In this document: positions 42,666 through 51,381 of the stretch, in pieces | How the letters are laid out: each line of letters starts with the position of its first letter | Numbering within the stretch: the stretch's first letter is position 1 | DNA from: Anaerolineales bacterium UBA2181 | GTDB taxonomy: Bacteria > Chloroflexota > Anaerolineae > Promineifilales > UBA4811 | DNA: 64,000 bases | Assembly (NCBI GenBank): GCA_002328075.1 | Contig: DCVT01000031.1 | Coordinates: 1 to 64,000 of the forward strand | Direction of reading: 5' to 3' | The notes under the pieces: model-generated | What the model saw: only the letters and a program-made list of their open reading frames with translations | What the model was told of the DNA's origin: nothing | Database searches by the model: none | Translations under genes and position numbers: made by a program

Positions 42666-43656
42666 GGAGTGCCAGGCCCCCGATCGGCCGTCAGAACCGG
42701 GGCGCTCAGCGCTGCTCCTCCACCTGCAGCGGCTGTCCACCGAGGATGGTCCGGGTATTCGCACGACCGTCTTTTTCAAGGGTTGCCCACTGCACTGTCT
42801 TTGGTGTCATAACCCAGAGAGCATCTCGCCGCTGCCTCAGATACACTGGTTGGAGAACCGGTGCATCGGTTGTGAGACCTGTCTGGCTGCCTGCCCTGCG
42901 GGCTGCCTTTCCTCGACGGATCAGGGGATCAACATCAACCGAGCACGCTGCCAGGGTTGCGGCGCCTGCGCTGCCGCCTGCCCCACCAACGCGCTGGAGC
43001 TGCTGGGCACACGTTGGGACTTGGACGCACTGCTGCGCGTGCTGCTCAAAGACCAGACGTTTTACCGCACCTCCGGTGGCGGCGTCACCCTATCGGGAGG
43101 TGAACCGCTGATGCAGCCGGAAGCGGCCGCCGAACTGTGCCGGCGCCTACAAGAGTCGGACGTTCACACTGCGCTGGACACGTGCGGCTTTTGCAGCCCC
43201 AGCGCACTGGAGCGCGTGCTCCCTTTCACGGACTTGATTCTGTTTGACCTGAAAGAGATCGATCCCGAACGGCACCGAACCTTCACCGGACAGGGAAACC
43301 GGCAAATCATGAACAATCTGCTGCTGGTGCGGGACTACGTTCGCGGCGCGGCGACAACCACCCAATTGTGGATTCGGACGCCGCTTATTCCGGCTGCCAC
43401 CGACACTCAGGAGAACATGCTGGGAACCGGCCGCTGGATCGCGCGCGAATTGGACGGCGCCGTCACCCGTTGGGAGCTGTGCGCCTTTAACAACCTGTGC
43501 CGCGACAAGTACCGTCGCCTGGGGATTCCGTGGGATTTCGCCGATCGGCCGCTGCTGCCGGAGAACGCGGTGCGCCAGTTGACCGAATGGGCCCGGCAGT
43601 CTGGGGTCAACCCGGATCTGGTGGTGGCGACCGGCGCAGCCCATCCGGTGGATTAA
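42646..43656 (+). CDS. Glycyl radical enzyme activase (radical SAM)
   Basis: A 336-residue radical SAM enzyme that installs the glycyl radical on the preceding enzyme. It has the CxxxCxxC motif at CPLHCLWC (Cys47, 51, 54), preceded by STEDGPGIRTTVFFKG, and an inserted bacterial-ferredoxin-type pair of 4Fe-4S motifs (Cys73/76/79/83 and Cys102/105/108/112), as in activases of eliminase-type enzymes. Then come SGGGVTLSGGEPLMQ (SAM-binding GGE region) and LDTCGF. The start is uncertain: GTG at 42646 overlaps the enzyme gene's end; an earlier ATG at 42595 would give 353 residues. The overlap suggests coupled translation. Confidence 0.92.
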   Translation: MKPTVSEECQAPDRPSEPGRSALLLHLQRLSTEDGPGIRTTVFFKGCPLHCLWCHNPESISPLPQIHWLENRCIGCETCLAACPAGCLSSTDQGININRARCQGCGACAAACPTNALELLGTRWDLDALLRVLLKDQTFYRTSGGGVTLSGGEPLMQPEAAAELCRRLQESDVHTALDTCGFCSPSALERVLPFTDLILFDLKEIDPERHRTFTGQGNRQIMNNLLLVRDYVRGAATTTQLWIRTPLIPAATDTQENMLGTGRWIARELDGAVTRWELCAFNNLCRDKYRRLGIPWDFADRPLLPENAVRQLTEWARQSGVNPDLVVATGAAHPVD

Positions 43657-43696
43657 AGTCCGGGCTCGCGGCTGCTGGATACAGGGTAATGACAGC

Positions 43697-44548
43697 ATGA
43701 CAGAAAAACGTACCACAGCATTTGATCAGACAGAGATCGAGGCATTCCGGCCGACGATGAAGGTAGGACTCGTCGCTACCGTCAACGATCAGGGATTGCC
43801 ACACGTGTCGCTCCTGGCATCTTTGCAGGCCAGCGCGCCCACCCAACTGGTGTTTGGCCAGTTCACCGAAGGCCTGTCGAAGCAGCATATCCAGACAAAC
43901 CCCCGGGTTGGCTTTCTCATCATGACCATGGACAAGGCGTGGTGGCGGGGGCTGGCATCCTTCTCTCACACGGCGCAGCACGGTACAGAATTCGACATGT
44001 ACAACAACCAGCCCATGTTCCGTTACAACTCCTATTTCGGAGTCCACACGGTCTATTACCTGGACCTGGTGGAACACAGTGGGCGCCAACTTCTTCCGAT
44101 GGGCAGCGTGGTGTTCGGGGCAATCAAGACCATCGTCGCCCGGACGTTGTCGCGCAAGACGACCGGCGATCAGGTGCTGAACGGTTGGACCCAACAGCTG
44201 TTCAACAAGCTGGACAACCTGAAATTCCTGGCCTACGTGGGCCACCTTGGGCACCCGGTGATCATTCCCGTCATACAGGCCCAGGCAGCGGGGAATGCCG
44301 AGCTGATCTTCGCGATCTCGCCCTACCGGCGCGAGCTAGAGGCGATACCGGCCGGCATCCAGGTGGCGCTCTTTGGGATGGCGCTGACCATGGAGGACGT
44401 ACTCGTGCGTGGCACCTATCACGGCATCGCACGGGTGGGCGGTATGCAATGCGGCCGGGTGGAGGCCAATTGGGTCTACAACCCCATGCCGCCCAAGCCG
44501 CAACAGATTTATCCGGATGTGGGCATTGAGCCCGTCACAGTTTTCTAG
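43697..44548 (+). CDS. Flavin split-barrel (pyridoxamine-phosphate-oxidase-like) protein
   Basis: A 283-residue protein whose N-terminal 110 residues resemble an FMN-binding split barrel: KVGLVATVNDQGLPHVSLLA, then PTQLVFGQFTEGLSKQHIQT and NPRVGFLIMTMD. This is the PNPOx-like pattern. The remaining 170 residues have no clear family match; they include KFLAYVGHLGHPVIIPVIQ and VLVRGTYHGIARVGG. Such proteins can reduce or bind flavin-dependent substrates. It lies between the activase and the SCP2 protein in the same direction. The specific reaction is unknown. Confidence 0.72.
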   Translation: MTEKRTTAFDQTEIEAFRPTMKVGLVATVNDQGLPHVSLLASLQASAPTQLVFGQFTEGLSKQHIQTNPRVGFLIMTMDKAWWRGLASFSHTAQHGTEFDMYNNQPMFRYNSYFGVHTVYYLDLVEHSGRQLLPMGSVVFGAIKTIVARTLSRKTTGDQVLNGWTQQLFNKLDNLKFLAYVGHLGHPVIIPVIQAQAAGNAELIFAISPYRRELEAIPAGIQVALFGMALTMEDVLVRGTYHGIARVGGMQCGRVEANWVYNPMPPKPQQIYPDVGIEPVTVF

Positions 44549-44564
44549 CAGAGGAGAGTGAGTC

Positions 44565-44975
44565 ATGGCAATCAAGTTCCCGTCGGACGAATGGATCAAA
44601 GAGCTGAGCAGCCGACTAAATGCCAGCGAGGCATACGAAAAGTCGGCCAAGAACTGGGAGGGCGACTTTATGTTCGTGAGTGAGCCGGATGCCCTCTACC
44701 CAGAGACCGTCTATCTGTTCCTGGGCCTGTACCACGGAAAGAGCCCGGAAGCCATGCTGGTGAGCAGCCTGGAGGAAAAACCGGCCGGTTACGTCATCCG
44801 TGCCCCCTTTGGTACCTGGCGCAAAGTGGTGGAGGGCAAGATCGACCCCATTCAGGGCATGATGACCCGGCAGCTCAAGCTGTCGGGGAACATGATGATG
44901 GTCATGCGGTACCCCAAAGCGGCCAAGGAGATCATGAACTGCGTCAGCACCATTGAAACCGATTTTGGCGATTGA
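44565..44975 (+). CDS. SCP2 sterol-transfer-like protein
   Basis: A 136-residue single SCP2 (sterol carrier protein 2) fold. Visible features are FMFVSEPDALYPETVYLFLG, then SLEEKPAGYVIRAPFGTWRK and VEGKIDPIQGMMTRQLKLSG, the strand-turn and the GK-containing helix of the family. SCP2 folds bind hydrophobic ligands. Good ribosome site (GAGGAGAG) just upstream. Its presence in a radical-enzyme cluster hints at a lipophilic intermediate or substrate, which is an inference. Confidence 0.8.
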   Translation: MAIKFPSDEWIKELSSRLNASEAYEKSAKNWEGDFMFVSEPDALYPETVYLFLGLYHGKSPEAMLVSSLEEKPAGYVIRAPFGTWRKVVEGKIDPIQGMMTRQLKLSGNMMMVMRYPKAAKEIMNCVSTIETDFGD

Positions 44976-45029
44976 TTCGGCCAGACAGCTTGCCCGGCCG
45001 GCGACTATCTAGAGCGAGGAGGCGGAGTC

Positions 45030-46193
45030 ATGTGGTACTTTAACTCACCACAGATCGTGTTTGGCGAGGGCGCGCTGAACGCGCTGGATGATATTCAGGG
45101 CAGCCGGGCCCTGGTGGTCACGGATGCCGTCCTTGTCCGACTAGGCATCGTGGATAAAGTCAAGTCCCATCTGGACACAGCCGGCCTGGAGGTGCGGGTT
45201 TTTGACACCGTCGAGCAAGACCCCAGTGTTGAGACCGTGTATCGCGGTGCAGAGATGGCCCGTGCTTTCCAGCCAGATTGGATCATCGGTCTGGGGGGCG
45301 GTTCGCCAATGGACGCGGCCAAGGCTATCTGGGTGCTGTACGAGCGGCCCGATCTGGAACCAGCCGAGATAAACCCCTTCATCCAACTGGGGTTGCGGAA
45401 AAAGGCCCGCCTGATTACCGTCCCCACCACCAGCGGCACTGGAGCAGAGGTCACCTGGGCCATTGTGCTTTCTGACATCGAGGGCCGGAAGAAGATGAGC
45501 CTGGGCAACCGGGAGAATGTGGCCGACATGGCCATTGTCGACCCGGAGCTGGCCGTGAGCATGCCATCCCGATTGACGGCCGACACCGGCCTGGATGCGC
45601 TCACCCACGCGGTGGAAGGGTACTCGTGCAGCTGGCACAACGACCTGACGAACGGGCTGTGTGTCCAGGCCGTCCAGTTGGTCTTTGAGTATCTGCCGCG
45701 GGTCATGGCCGATGGGGCCGACCAGGAAGCTCGCGAGAGGATGCACAACGCGGCTACTATCGCCGGCCTGGGGTTTGGCAACTCGCTGGCTTCCATGGCC
45801 CACTCCATGGGCCACGCTTTAGGGGCAATCTTTCACATCCCACACGGATCCGCCGTGGGTCTCTTTTTGCCCTACACGATCGAGTTCATAGCCCCCGAAG
45901 CGCCGGAGCGCTTTGCCGCCCTGGCCCGGGCGTCGAGGTGCAGCCAGGCGGAGGGAAAAGAAGGCGCCTTCTCCCTGGCCACTGCCATCCGCGAACTGGC
46001 GGCCCAGATCGGAAGCCCCACCAGCATCGCGCAACTGGGTATCTCGCGCCAAGACTATCAGGCACAGCTGGATGAACTGGTGGACAAGGCCTTCAACGAC
46101 GCTTCCATCCTCACCGCCGGCCGTAGCCCGTCTTTTGACGAGCTGGCACAGCTCTTCCTGTACGCGTACGATGGCAAGGTAGTCGACTTTTAG
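45030..46193 (+). CDS. Iron-containing alcohol dehydrogenase
   Basis: A 387-residue group III (Fe-ADH) dehydrogenase that interconverts alcohols and aldehydes with NAD(P). The dinucleotide motif GGGSPMDAAK is at about residue 88, TVPTTSGTGAEVT at about 133, and the iron-binding set includes GLDALTHAVEGYSC and the His-rich SMAHSMGHALGAIFHIPHG. Length and order are normal. Neighbouring aldehyde:ferredoxin oxidoreductase suggests that the pathway generates or consumes an aldehyde. Confidence 0.94.
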   Translation: MWYFNSPQIVFGEGALNALDDIQGSRALVVTDAVLVRLGIVDKVKSHLDTAGLEVRVFDTVEQDPSVETVYRGAEMARAFQPDWIIGLGGGSPMDAAKAIWVLYERPDLEPAEINPFIQLGLRKKARLITVPTTSGTGAEVTWAIVLSDIEGRKKMSLGNRENVADMAIVDPELAVSMPSRLTADTGLDALTHAVEGYSCSWHNDLTNGLCVQAVQLVFEYLPRVMADGADQEARERMHNAATIAGLGFGNSLASMAHSMGHALGAIFHIPHGSAVGLFLPYTIEFIAPEAPERFAALARASRCSQAEGKEGAFSLATAIRELAAQIGSPTSIAQLGISRQDYQAQLDELVDKAFNDASILTAGRSPSFDELAQLFLYAYDGKVVDF

Positions 46194-46208
46194 CCGAGAG
46201 GAGCAATC

Positions 46209-48035
46209 ATGACCGGATACATGGGCAAGCTATTGCGGGTGGACCTGTCCGCAGGTAAGGTATGGCCCGAGCCTCTCAACCTGGCATACGCCCGGGATTA
46301 CGTTGGGGGTAGCGGCCTGGCAGCCCGCTATGCATTTGACCTGCTAGGCGCGGAAACCGCACCGTTGGGTCCGGACAACCCGCTGATCTTTATGACTGGC
46401 CCGGTGGTGGGCACGGCGATGCCTTCGGCCGGGCGATTCAGCGTCTGCGCGCGCTCGCCGCTCACCCGGTTGTGGGGTGAATCCAACTCGGGTGGCTTCT
46501 GGGGACCGGAGCTGCGTTTTGCCGGCTTTGACGGGATCATCGTCACCGGCAAGTCCGAGACTCCGGTCTGGCTCTCGATCATCGAAGGTCAGGCGGAATT
46601 GCACTCGGCGGCCGACCTTTGGGGGTTGGACTCTTACGACACGCAGACCCGTGTGCGTGACCTGTTGGCTGAACCCAAGGCTCGGGTGGCCTGCATCGGG
46701 CCGGCCGGCGAAAAGCTATCGGCCATGGCGGCGGTCATGAACGACCACGGCCGCGCCGCCGGTCGCACCGGGATGGGGGCAGTCATGGGCTCCAAGAATC
46801 TCAAGGCCATTGCGGTGCACGGCAAGGCCAAGGTTCCGCTGGCCGACCCGGATGGACTCCGGGCCGTAGTCAAAGAGATCACCGAGGGATTGGAAGAGGA
46901 CATGTCAGCCATGTCGATCCGCCTAGCGGGGACCGCCGGCTATGTGGACATGGCGCTCATGTACGGCGACGCCCCGCTGCGCTACTACCAGCAAGCCGAA
47001 TGGGATGACGCGGGCGGTCTTTCAGGGGTGCTGATGACCGAGGAGTTTTTGAATCGCGGCGTCGCCTGCTACCGCTGCCCCATTGTCTGCGGCCGTGAGA
47101 CCCGTGCTCCGAACTACGGCCTGGACCAGGTGGATGGGCCAGAGTACGAGACGATCATGGCCTTTGGCGGCCTGATGATGGTCGGCGACATTGAAGCAGT
47201 CATCTATGCCGGACATCTGTGCAACCTGTACGGCCTGGATACCATCAGCACCGGCTGCACCATCGCGCTGGCCTGCGAGCTGTTCGAGCGCGGACTCCTG
47301 ACCGCCGAGCAGACCGGCGGCTTGGAGGTCCGTTACGGGGACGCGCTGACCGCTCACCGTCTGATTGAGATGATAGGACGGCGCGAGGGGTTTGGCGACC
47401 TGCTGGCAGACGGCAGCCAGGCACTGGCCGAAAAACTCAGCGTCCCCGAGCTGGCGGTCACTGTCAACCGGTTGGAAGTACCCATGCACGACCCCCGGGC
47501 GTTCAGCGGCATGGCGGTTACCTATGTGCTCTCGTCGCGCGGCGCGTGCCACATGCAAGGGGACATGTACATGGTGGACACCGGACAGGGCCCGGCCATC
47601 GAACTGGGGGTGCTGCCAGGAGACCGTTTTGACAACTCGGAGGAAAAAGGGCGGATCAGCGCCCTGAGCCAGGCGTGGCGCAACCTGTACAACGCCATGA
47701 CCCTGTGCCAGTTCCAGAATCCAGGCCCAGATCGGGTGTTGCAGGCGCTGAACGCCATCACGGGGTGGGACCTGGCGCTGGAAGAGCTGATGGTGTTGGG
47801 AAAACGTATCGTCACCCTCAAACGTTTGCTCAACCTCCGGTTGGGCCTGACACGGGCCGACGAGGTAATGCCGGAGCTACTGCAGCAGCCGCTGTGCGGA
47901 GGCTCGGAAGGCAATGTGCCGAACGTGGAGGCATTGTTGGCAGGCGCGTATGCCGAATACGGCTGGGACCTGGCAACCGGCGCTCCCACCCCGGACACGG
48001 TGACCGATTTGAACCTGGAGTCGCTGGGTAGCTAG
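46209..48035 (+). CDS. Aldehyde:ferredoxin oxidoreductase (tungsten enzyme)
   Basis: A 608-residue AOR family enzyme that oxidises aldehydes to acids with ferredoxin, using a tungsten bis-pyranopterin cofactor and one 4Fe-4S cluster. Family features: GYMGKLLRVDLSAGKVWPEP at the start, the pterin region AGRTGMGAVMGSKNLKAIAV, cluster ligands CYRCPIVC (Cys287, 290, 294) with the fourth at Cys500 (LCQFQN). All four cysteines are present. AOR proteins occur in strict anaerobes. It follows the Fe-ADH with a 15-base gap; the two share an aldehyde intermediate plausibly made by the radical enzyme. Confidence 0.94.
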   Translation: MTGYMGKLLRVDLSAGKVWPEPLNLAYARDYVGGSGLAARYAFDLLGAETAPLGPDNPLIFMTGPVVGTAMPSAGRFSVCARSPLTRLWGESNSGGFWGPELRFAGFDGIIVTGKSETPVWLSIIEGQAELHSAADLWGLDSYDTQTRVRDLLAEPKARVACIGPAGEKLSAMAAVMNDHGRAAGRTGMGAVMGSKNLKAIAVHGKAKVPLADPDGLRAVVKEITEGLEEDMSAMSIRLAGTAGYVDMALMYGDAPLRYYQQAEWDDAGGLSGVLMTEEFLNRGVACYRCPIVCGRETRAPNYGLDQVDGPEYETIMAFGGLMMVGDIEAVIYAGHLCNLYGLDTISTGCTIALACELFERGLLTAEQTGGLEVRYGDALTAHRLIEMIGRREGFGDLLADGSQALAEKLSVPELAVTVNRLEVPMHDPRAFSGMAVTYVLSSRGACHMQGDMYMVDTGQGPAIELGVLPGDRFDNSEEKGRISALSQAWRNLYNAMTLCQFQNPGPDRVLQALNAITGWDLALEELMVLGKRIVTLKRLLNLRLGLTRADEVMPELLQQPLCGGSEGNVPNVEALLAGAYAEYGWDLATGAPTPDTVTDLNLESLGS

Positions 48036-48126
48036 CCGGCCCTTGACCGGGAAATCCAGCGTCGAAGTAGCGCCACCTGATGGGTGATCAGAACAGGCTG
48101 CCTCCCGGCCAATGAAAGGGAGTACT

Positions 48127-49614
48127 ATGGCCGACTACGATGTGATTGTGATTGGCGCGGGCTGTGGAGGCCTCAGCGCTGGAGCTCAACTTGCCCGTCA
48201 AGGCCGCCGGGTTCTGGTATTGGAGCAGAGCGGCCGGGTGGGTGGCTGCTGCTCTACCTTTGAGAAGCAGGGTTTCCACTTTGACGTCGGCGCCTCGCTC
48301 ATTGAGGATGCGCCGCTGATCAACCTGGCGTTCGAACGGCTTGGTACGCGGGTATGGGATGAGGTGGACCTGATCCCATGCGATCCCATCTATACGGTGG
48401 TGCTCAAGGACGGCACCCACGTCCGGTACCCGGCCTCCGTACGGGCTTCGGCCGACGAGATCCGTCGGCTGGCACCAGGGGATGCAGACCGGTGGTACGA
48501 CTTTGTCGGGTACATGGAGGATTTCGCCGACAGCGCGAGCTGCCTGTTCACCAGCCCCACCGTCACCCTGGCAGACATGGCACGGATCTTTGCCCGCTCG
48601 CCCAAACTGGCCAGGTTCGGCCCGCTCTTTATCTCCAGCTACCAGGACGTCCTCAAACGGTTCTTCCGCGACGACCGGGTGCGTGAATCCCTGGCCTACC
48701 AGACCTTTTTCGTGGGTCTGCCGCCCGAGCTGGCGCCCGGCCTCTTTGCCATCATCCCTTACGGCGAGCACAACGGACTCTATTACAGCAAAGGGGGGAT
48801 GATTGCCATCCCGGTGGCGCTGCAGCGCTGCGGAGAACGGTTTGGCATGGAGGTGCGGTTGAACACGCTGGTGAGACGGGTGCTGGTGCGTGGCGGACGG
48901 GCCATCGGCGTGGTTCTGGCGGACGGGACCGAGATCACCACCAGCGTGGTCGTTTCTAACGTCAACGCCCGGACGCTCTACCTGAACATGATCGGCCAGG
49001 AGTACCTCCCCTGGCTGGCGCGGGTGGGAATCAAGAGCTACCAGTACGCGTTTTCCATCCCCATGCTCTACGTGGGTGTGGACTATACCCCGCCCTTGGG
49101 GTCGCACCACACGCTGGTGACGATCCCCATGGAGGAGATGAACCGGTATTGGTGGAGTGAATACCGGCAAGGCCGGTTTGACCCCCAGAAGCAGTTTGGG
49201 ATCATCAGTTGGACCACCCATAGTGACCCCGCGTTGGCGCCTCCGGGGCACCATGTGTTGGCGTTCATTCTGACCCCGGCGCCCTATCACTACCCGTGGG
49301 ACGAGGCCAAACCAGCGCTCACCGAACAGCTCATTGATTACTTTACCCGATACGTTCCCGGCCTTGCGCACCATGTCCGGGTCGCCGAGCTGTCCACCCC
49401 GTTGGATTTTGAGCGGCGGTTGCTGGTGCCAGAGGGGACCATATACGCCTTTCGGCAGGACATCACCAACCAGACTGTTTTCCGGCCGGCGGCCAGATCC
49501 AAGAGCATCCGCGGCCTGTACCTGACGGGAGCATCCACCCACCCGGGTGGCGGTGTGCCCACGACCATTGCCTCTGGTGTGATTGCGGCCGATCTGGTCG
49601 AGCGGTACGAATAG
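48127..49614 (+). CDS. CrtI-like FAD-dependent oxidoreductase, copy 1
   Basis: A 495-residue NAD(P)/FAD-dependent enzyme of the phytoene desaturase/CrtISO superfamily. The FAD motif is DVIVIGAGCGGLSAG, then GRRVLVLEQSGRVGGCCSTF; the C-terminal FAD-contact region has LYLTGASTHPGGGVPTTIAS. Substrates of this superfamily include carotenoids, retinol-like and other isoprenoid compounds. The ATG at 48127 has AAAGGGAG. A paralog follows immediately (about half the residues visibly alike), so the pair arose by tandem duplication. It is unclear whether it desaturates, saturates or isomerises. Confidence 0.88.
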   Translation: MADYDVIVIGAGCGGLSAGAQLARQGRRVLVLEQSGRVGGCCSTFEKQGFHFDVGASLIEDAPLINLAFERLGTRVWDEVDLIPCDPIYTVVLKDGTHVRYPASVRASADEIRRLAPGDADRWYDFVGYMEDFADSASCLFTSPTVTLADMARIFARSPKLARFGPLFISSYQDVLKRFFRDDRVRESLAYQTFFVGLPPELAPGLFAIIPYGEHNGLYYSKGGMIAIPVALQRCGERFGMEVRLNTLVRRVLVRGGRAIGVVLADGTEITTSVVVSNVNARTLYLNMIGQEYLPWLARVGIKSYQYAFSIPMLYVGVDYTPPLGSHHTLVTIPMEEMNRYWWSEYRQGRFDPQKQFGIISWTTHSDPALAPPGHHVLAFILTPAPYHYPWDEAKPALTEQLIDYFTRYVPGLAHHVRVAELSTPLDFERRLLVPEGTIYAFRQDITNQTVFRPAARSKSIRGLYLTGASTHPGGGVPTTIASGVIAADLVERYE

Positions 49615-49627
49615 GCGAGGAGCAACG

Positions 49628-51127
49628 ATGCCAGATTACGATGTGATTGTGATTGGTGCGGGCTGCGGCGGCCTGAGCGCGGCGGCACTGCTGGCCAAGC
49701 AGGGACGCCGGGTTCTTGTACTGGAGCAGAGCAACCGCATCGGAGGGTGCTGTTCCACGTTTGAGCGGGACGGCTACCAGTTCGACGTCGGTGCTTCCAT
49801 TGTGGAGGTCATCCGGCCGATCGAACGGGTTTTCGAAAAACTGGGGACGCGTTTTCAGGACGAGGTTGACCTGATACCCTGCGACCCGATCATGTCCATC
49901 ATCGCGCGGGACGGCCGCCGGATCACCTATCCGCTATCCATCGAAGGGACAGCCGAGGTGATCCGTCAGATTTCGCCTCAGGAGGTCGCCGGCTGGTACG
50001 CGTTTGTGGAATACATGTCCGAACTCATGGACGTGGCGCTGGACACCTTTTTCATCATGCCCTGCAACAGCATGGGCGACCTGCTGGAGATGGCCAAAAA
50101 AAACCCGCGCCTGCTCAAGTTTGCCCCGGCGTTTGTCTCCAGTTACCAGAATCTGGTCCAGCGCTTTTTCAAGCACGAGAGAATCCTGGAGACGCTGGGA
50201 TACCAATCGCTCTACATCGGCTACCCTCCGGCGCTGGTCCCCGGCGTGTATGCCATGATCCCCTACAGCGAACATCGGGGCATCTTTTACCCGCGGGGCG
50301 GAATGGTCCAGATACCCGAAGCACTGCGGCGGTGCGGCGCGGCTTACGGAATGGAGACCCGCTTGAATGCCCTGGTGCAGCAGGTGATGGTAAGCAACGG
50401 ACGGGTACAGGGGGTCAGGCTGGCGGACGGCAGTGAGTTGACGGCGCCGGTGGTGGTATCCAACATCAATGCCAAGACTCTGTACCTAAAGCTGATCGGC
50501 CAGGAGCATCTGCCGGCCATCGTCGCGGAGGGCGTCAAGAGTTACCGGTACTCCAAGGCAGTGCCCATGATCTACCTGGGGCTGGATTATTCGCCGCCGT
50601 TGGACTCGCACCACAGTCTCATCGGGGTGACGCCTGAAGGGGTCAACCGCTACTGGTGGGACCATGTGGAGCGGGGACGCCTGATGGAGGAGAACATTGG
50701 GTTGATCTGCTGGCCCACTCATTCCGACCCATCGCTGGCGCCGGATGGGCACCATGTGCTCAATCTGATCCCTGAGGGCTTCTATCACCTCACCGGCACT
50801 GATTGGGATCAGGAAAAACCCGGCTTTGTGGAGCGCACCCTGGACTATCTCTCCCGCTTTGCTGTGCCCGGACTGAAGGATCACGTACAGACGGTCGCGT
50901 GCGAGACACCGCTGGATTTCGAGCGGCATCTGCTGCTGCCGGAGGGGGCCATCTACTGCCTGCAGCAGGACCTGACGGCGATGGCCATGTTCCGACCGGC
51001 TGCCAGGTCCAAGGCGGTGCAGGGGTTGTACCTCACCGGTTCGTCCACCCATCCCGGAGGCGGCGTGCCCACCACCATCGCCTCAGGTTACATTACGGCC
51101 GGTCTGATTGAACGGCACGAAGGTTGA
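49628..51127 (+). CDS. CrtI-like FAD-dependent oxidoreductase, copy 2
   Basis: A 499-residue paralog of the preceding gene. It has DVIVIGAGCGGLSAAALLAK and GRRVLVLEQSNRIGGCCSTF, and ends LYLTGSSTHPGGGVPTTIAS. The substrate-facing middle (ALRRCGAAYGMETRLNALVQ and HHSLIGVTPEGVNRYWWDHV) is aligned with copy 1 but changed, suggesting different specificity or a heterodimer. GAGGAG precedes the ATG at 49628, 13 bases after copy 1. Confidence 0.88.
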   Translation: MPDYDVIVIGAGCGGLSAAALLAKQGRRVLVLEQSNRIGGCCSTFERDGYQFDVGASIVEVIRPIERVFEKLGTRFQDEVDLIPCDPIMSIIARDGRRITYPLSIEGTAEVIRQISPQEVAGWYAFVEYMSELMDVALDTFFIMPCNSMGDLLEMAKKNPRLLKFAPAFVSSYQNLVQRFFKHERILETLGYQSLYIGYPPALVPGVYAMIPYSEHRGIFYPRGGMVQIPEALRRCGAAYGMETRLNALVQQVMVSNGRVQGVRLADGSELTAPVVVSNINAKTLYLKLIGQEHLPAIVAEGVKSYRYSKAVPMIYLGLDYSPPLDSHHSLIGVTPEGVNRYWWDHVERGRLMEENIGLICWPTHSDPSLAPDGHHVLNLIPEGFYHLTGTDWDQEKPGFVERTLDYLSRFAVPGLKDHVQTVACETPLDFERHLLLPEGAIYCLQQDLTAMAMFRPAARSKAVQGLYLTGSSTHPGGGVPTTIASGYITAGLIERHEG

Positions 51128-51183
51128 CCCGGCAGCCGGGGAACCCAGAATGCGGTGGGAAGCCAAGAGTAGAGGATGATGTG

Positions 51184-51324
51184 ATGAAAAAGACCTGCAG
51201 GCTGTTCTTTCTTCTCGTTCTCATAGGCGCTATCTGGTACTCGCAGCTGGATGAGTCGCAGAAACGTTTTGTGCAGAATCTCGTCCGGCAGGTTCCCTAC
51301 CTGCCGGCGCGCTATATGGTGTAG
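51184..51324 (+). CDS. Small single-pass membrane protein (46 aa)
   Basis: A 46-residue protein: MKKTCRLFFLLVLIGAIWYS forms one membrane helix, and DESQKRFVQNLVRQVPYLPA follows as a short amphipathic tail. AGAGGATGATGTG precedes the ATG. It sits between the FAD enzymes and the threonine-synthase-like gene in the same direction, so it probably belongs to the locus. I recognise no family. Membrane tether or regulator roles are guesses. Confidence 0.6.
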   Translation: MKKTCRLFFLLVLIGAIWYSQLDESQKRFVQNLVRQVPYLPARYMV

Positions 51325-51381
51325 TCGGATCACAGGCCGGGCAGGGCCTAGAGATCGCCCGGCCTTGGACGGAGTGAGCGC

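Noticed and set aside
48088..49542. 484-codon minus-strand frame opposite CrtI-like copy 1
   Set aside because: A long antisense shadow caused by GC-rich codon positions; no ribosome site and no domain.
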